A stretch of 64,000 nucleotides of DNA from Euglena gracilis (lineage: Eukaryota; Euglenida; Euglenophyceae; Euglenales), in the NCBI GenBank assembly GCA_039621445.1, contig CP154954.1, positions 73,628,446 to 73,692,445 of the forward strand, read 5' to 3'. The notes under the pieces were generated by a model that saw only the letters and a list, made by a program, of their open reading frames with translations, was not told where the DNA came from and ran no database searches. The position numbers were made by a program, and so were the translations under genes. Positions 62,653-64,000 of this stretch are shown piece by piece. Each line of letters opens with the position of its first letter. Within the stretch, counting starts at the first letter, position 1.

Positions 62653-62964
62653 CAGGCTTGTGCTTAGTCGGGTGCCTACCCCACGGGGGGGGGGGGGGGG
62701 GGTAGGGTTAGGCACCCCACAGCCCCCGATCGGGCCCCCCCGGGGGGGGGGGGTAGGGTTTTGGGGGGTGCCTGCCCCTAGCAGGCACCCCCCTCCGACC
62801 CCGGCGCCGAAGGCGCCGGGGGCCCGGAAAAGGCCATTTTCAATGAAAATTTTCTGGGTCCGGCCCGGACCCCTATCCCCCCCGGGGGGGGGGGTGCCTG
62901 CTAGGGGCAGGCACCCTATAGCACCCACCCCCCCCTCCCCCCCCGGTCGGTAAGCACAAGTATG
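62653..62964. mobile_element. hAT-like miniature element, copy 2 (312 bp)
   Basis: Begins CAGGCTTGTGCTTAGTCGGG and, read from the right, CATACTTGTGCTTACCGACC: two mismatches in the first 14 bp. Flanking 8-mers are CGTGGCAC (62,645-62,652) and CTTGGCAC (62,965-62,972), one mismatch. It shares its first 30 bp and last 20 bp with the 100-bp copy at 5,991, and its core (GGCGCCGAAGGCGCCGGGG, TTTTCAATGAAAATT) with 13,559-13,852. Non-autonomous. Confidence 0.9.
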
Positions 62965-63138
62965 CTTGGCACCACACAGGCAGGGCCCAGCTTGCCGACA
63001 GACCGTGTGCCCCAGTATCAGGCCGAGGGCCATCGTGGGCTCGTGCAAAACACGTTAAACCAGCTTTCGTGAGACAAATGGGCAGGCGCGGTGGTCATCG
63101 AGGTGGTCATCGTGCCTCTGATGACACGATGAATTCCA

Positions 63139-63166
63139 AATTCTGAATTCTGCAGAATTCAGAATT
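63139..63166. repeat. 28-bp perfect palindrome
   Basis: Centred on CTGCAG: AATTCTGAATTCTG followed by its exact reverse complement CAGAATTCAGAATT. Further AATTCTG words follow at about 63,201. Possible hairpin or binding site; function unknown. Confidence 0.85.
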
Positions 63167-63397
63167 CTCCTGAAATCTGGATGAACAGACTTCAGCCCCA
63201 GAATTCTGCTGGGCCCGAATGGCCCAGCAAGCAGCCAGAATGGCAGCAAGCGGCCAATCCAGGTCTCAACTGCTTCCGTCCAAACAGGGCTGAACCAAGC
63301 ATGGCGACACAGTCATTCAACCTTGGTTTGACACCCCACCCCCACCATCGTGGTGGGTGGGCGGGTTTGTGCCCAATGATGAAAGTGCCCCCGGCAG

Positions 63398-63596
63398 GGG
63401 GGGGGGTCACGTTGGGGTCCCGCCGGGGACGCTGGGGCCGGGGCCGGAGTCCATCCTCGGCCTCTTCGGCGACTGGCACGTGGCGGGCATCGCGGGCAGC
63501 CTCGTGGCGCTGTACGCGCTGGGGCTTACAGGCCTCACCGCGTGCGCCAGCGACCTGCCGCCGGTGGTGCTCGCGGTGGCGGCCGCAGCCTGCCCC
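63398..63596 (+). CDS. Candidate exon with membrane helices
   Basis: Follows CCCCCGGCAG and a G run. The frame gives ESILGLFGDWHVAGIAGSLV, ALYALGLTGLTACASDLPPV, VLAVAAAACP: one clear helix (IAGSLVALYALGLTGLTACA) and a second hydrophobic stretch (PPVVLAVAAAACP). Possible donors lie at 63,564 and 63,576. GC above 70%. This is the last gene-like island before the window edge. Confidence 0.45.
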
Positions 63597-64000
63597 GGGC
63601 GTGGGTCGCCCCCCAGCCCGGAAGTGCGGCCGGCTTCACTTTTGGCGGGTTTCCGGTGGTGCTCCTCCCAACGGACCGATTCCAGGGGCAAGCGTGGCGG
63701 CACCATTGGCCGTCTAAGGTTTAGAGCGGGTGGCCGGGCCTGAAGACACGAAGCGGGTTTTCCCACCGGAATGCTTGGAACGTTGCTCCTGTTCGTGAGC
63801 ATTTCGGTCGGTGTTTCGGTGATGGTGTGGTTTTTGTAGGTCAAGCCAATGGGGATACATTTTAGTGCCCCAACAAAATTAGAGCCGCTTTAGTGTGCCA
63901 ACCTTGGAGATTTACTGCCAAGTTATTCCTTAAGCCAGCGAGTGCCCAACCCCGGAGGAAAGGTGCGGTAAAGGAGACCCCCCCCCAATCAGAGCATGTG
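63597..64000. other. Right edge, no feature identified
   Basis: Open GC-rich frames fade by about 63,750. The remainder is mixed sequence ending in a C run (63,979-63,987). I see nothing I can name. Confidence 0.5.

Overview
The window looks like nuclear DNA of a repeat-rich, intron-rich eukaryote, most likely a protist or alga. I cannot name the lineage. The reasons are: no prokaryotic-style operons; short GC-rich coding islands bounded by AG acceptors and GT donors and separated by kilobases of T-, G- and C-rich non-coding DNA; many microsatellites; miniature inverted-repeat transposons; and one satellite array covering about a third of the window. I recognise no RNA gene, complete gene or transposase.

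Layout: 1-516 is a CTAT/CTGT microsatellite. From about 829 to 34,150 there is a scatter of about 20 candidate plus-strand exons. Four carry the same motif, W-[RK]-x-C-x2-C-x3-K-[DE], and three of these end it with a second CxxC (829, 6,156, 9,701, 31,966). Most of the others encode Pro/Ser/Thr-rich, probably disordered, segments. Most start in phase 0. They are best read as exons of one or a few large genes whose product alternates small zinc-binding-type modules with low-complexity linkers; this is inference. The introns are filled with dispersed repeats, C-run/G-run hairpins and non-autonomous DNA transposons.

35,612-58,446 is a satellite domain. A 217-bp-type flanking unit is followed by monomers of about 160-165 bp in one orientation (36,178-39,600), then a short inverted spacer, then about 115 monomers in the opposite orientation (39,649-58,446). 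The array has internal chimeric and degenerate segments and a 325-bp higher-order dimer near its right end.

58,447-64,000 returns to gene-like DNA: five candidate plus-strand exons with hydrophobic segments (58,670; 61,247; 61,898; 62,411; 63,398), suggesting a multi-pass membrane protein, interleaved with two miniature transposons and an unusual array of 30-bp palindromes at 48-bp spacing.

The strongest mobile-element evidence is for two hAT-like miniature families with CAGG-type ends and 8-bp target duplications (copies at 5,991; 13,559; 62,653 and at 32,627; 62,091; 29,279). One insertion (13,559-13,852) has a matching paralogous empty site at 30,571. Exon boundaries are predictions from splice-site dinucleotides and frame only; several exons show probable single-base homopolymer errors.
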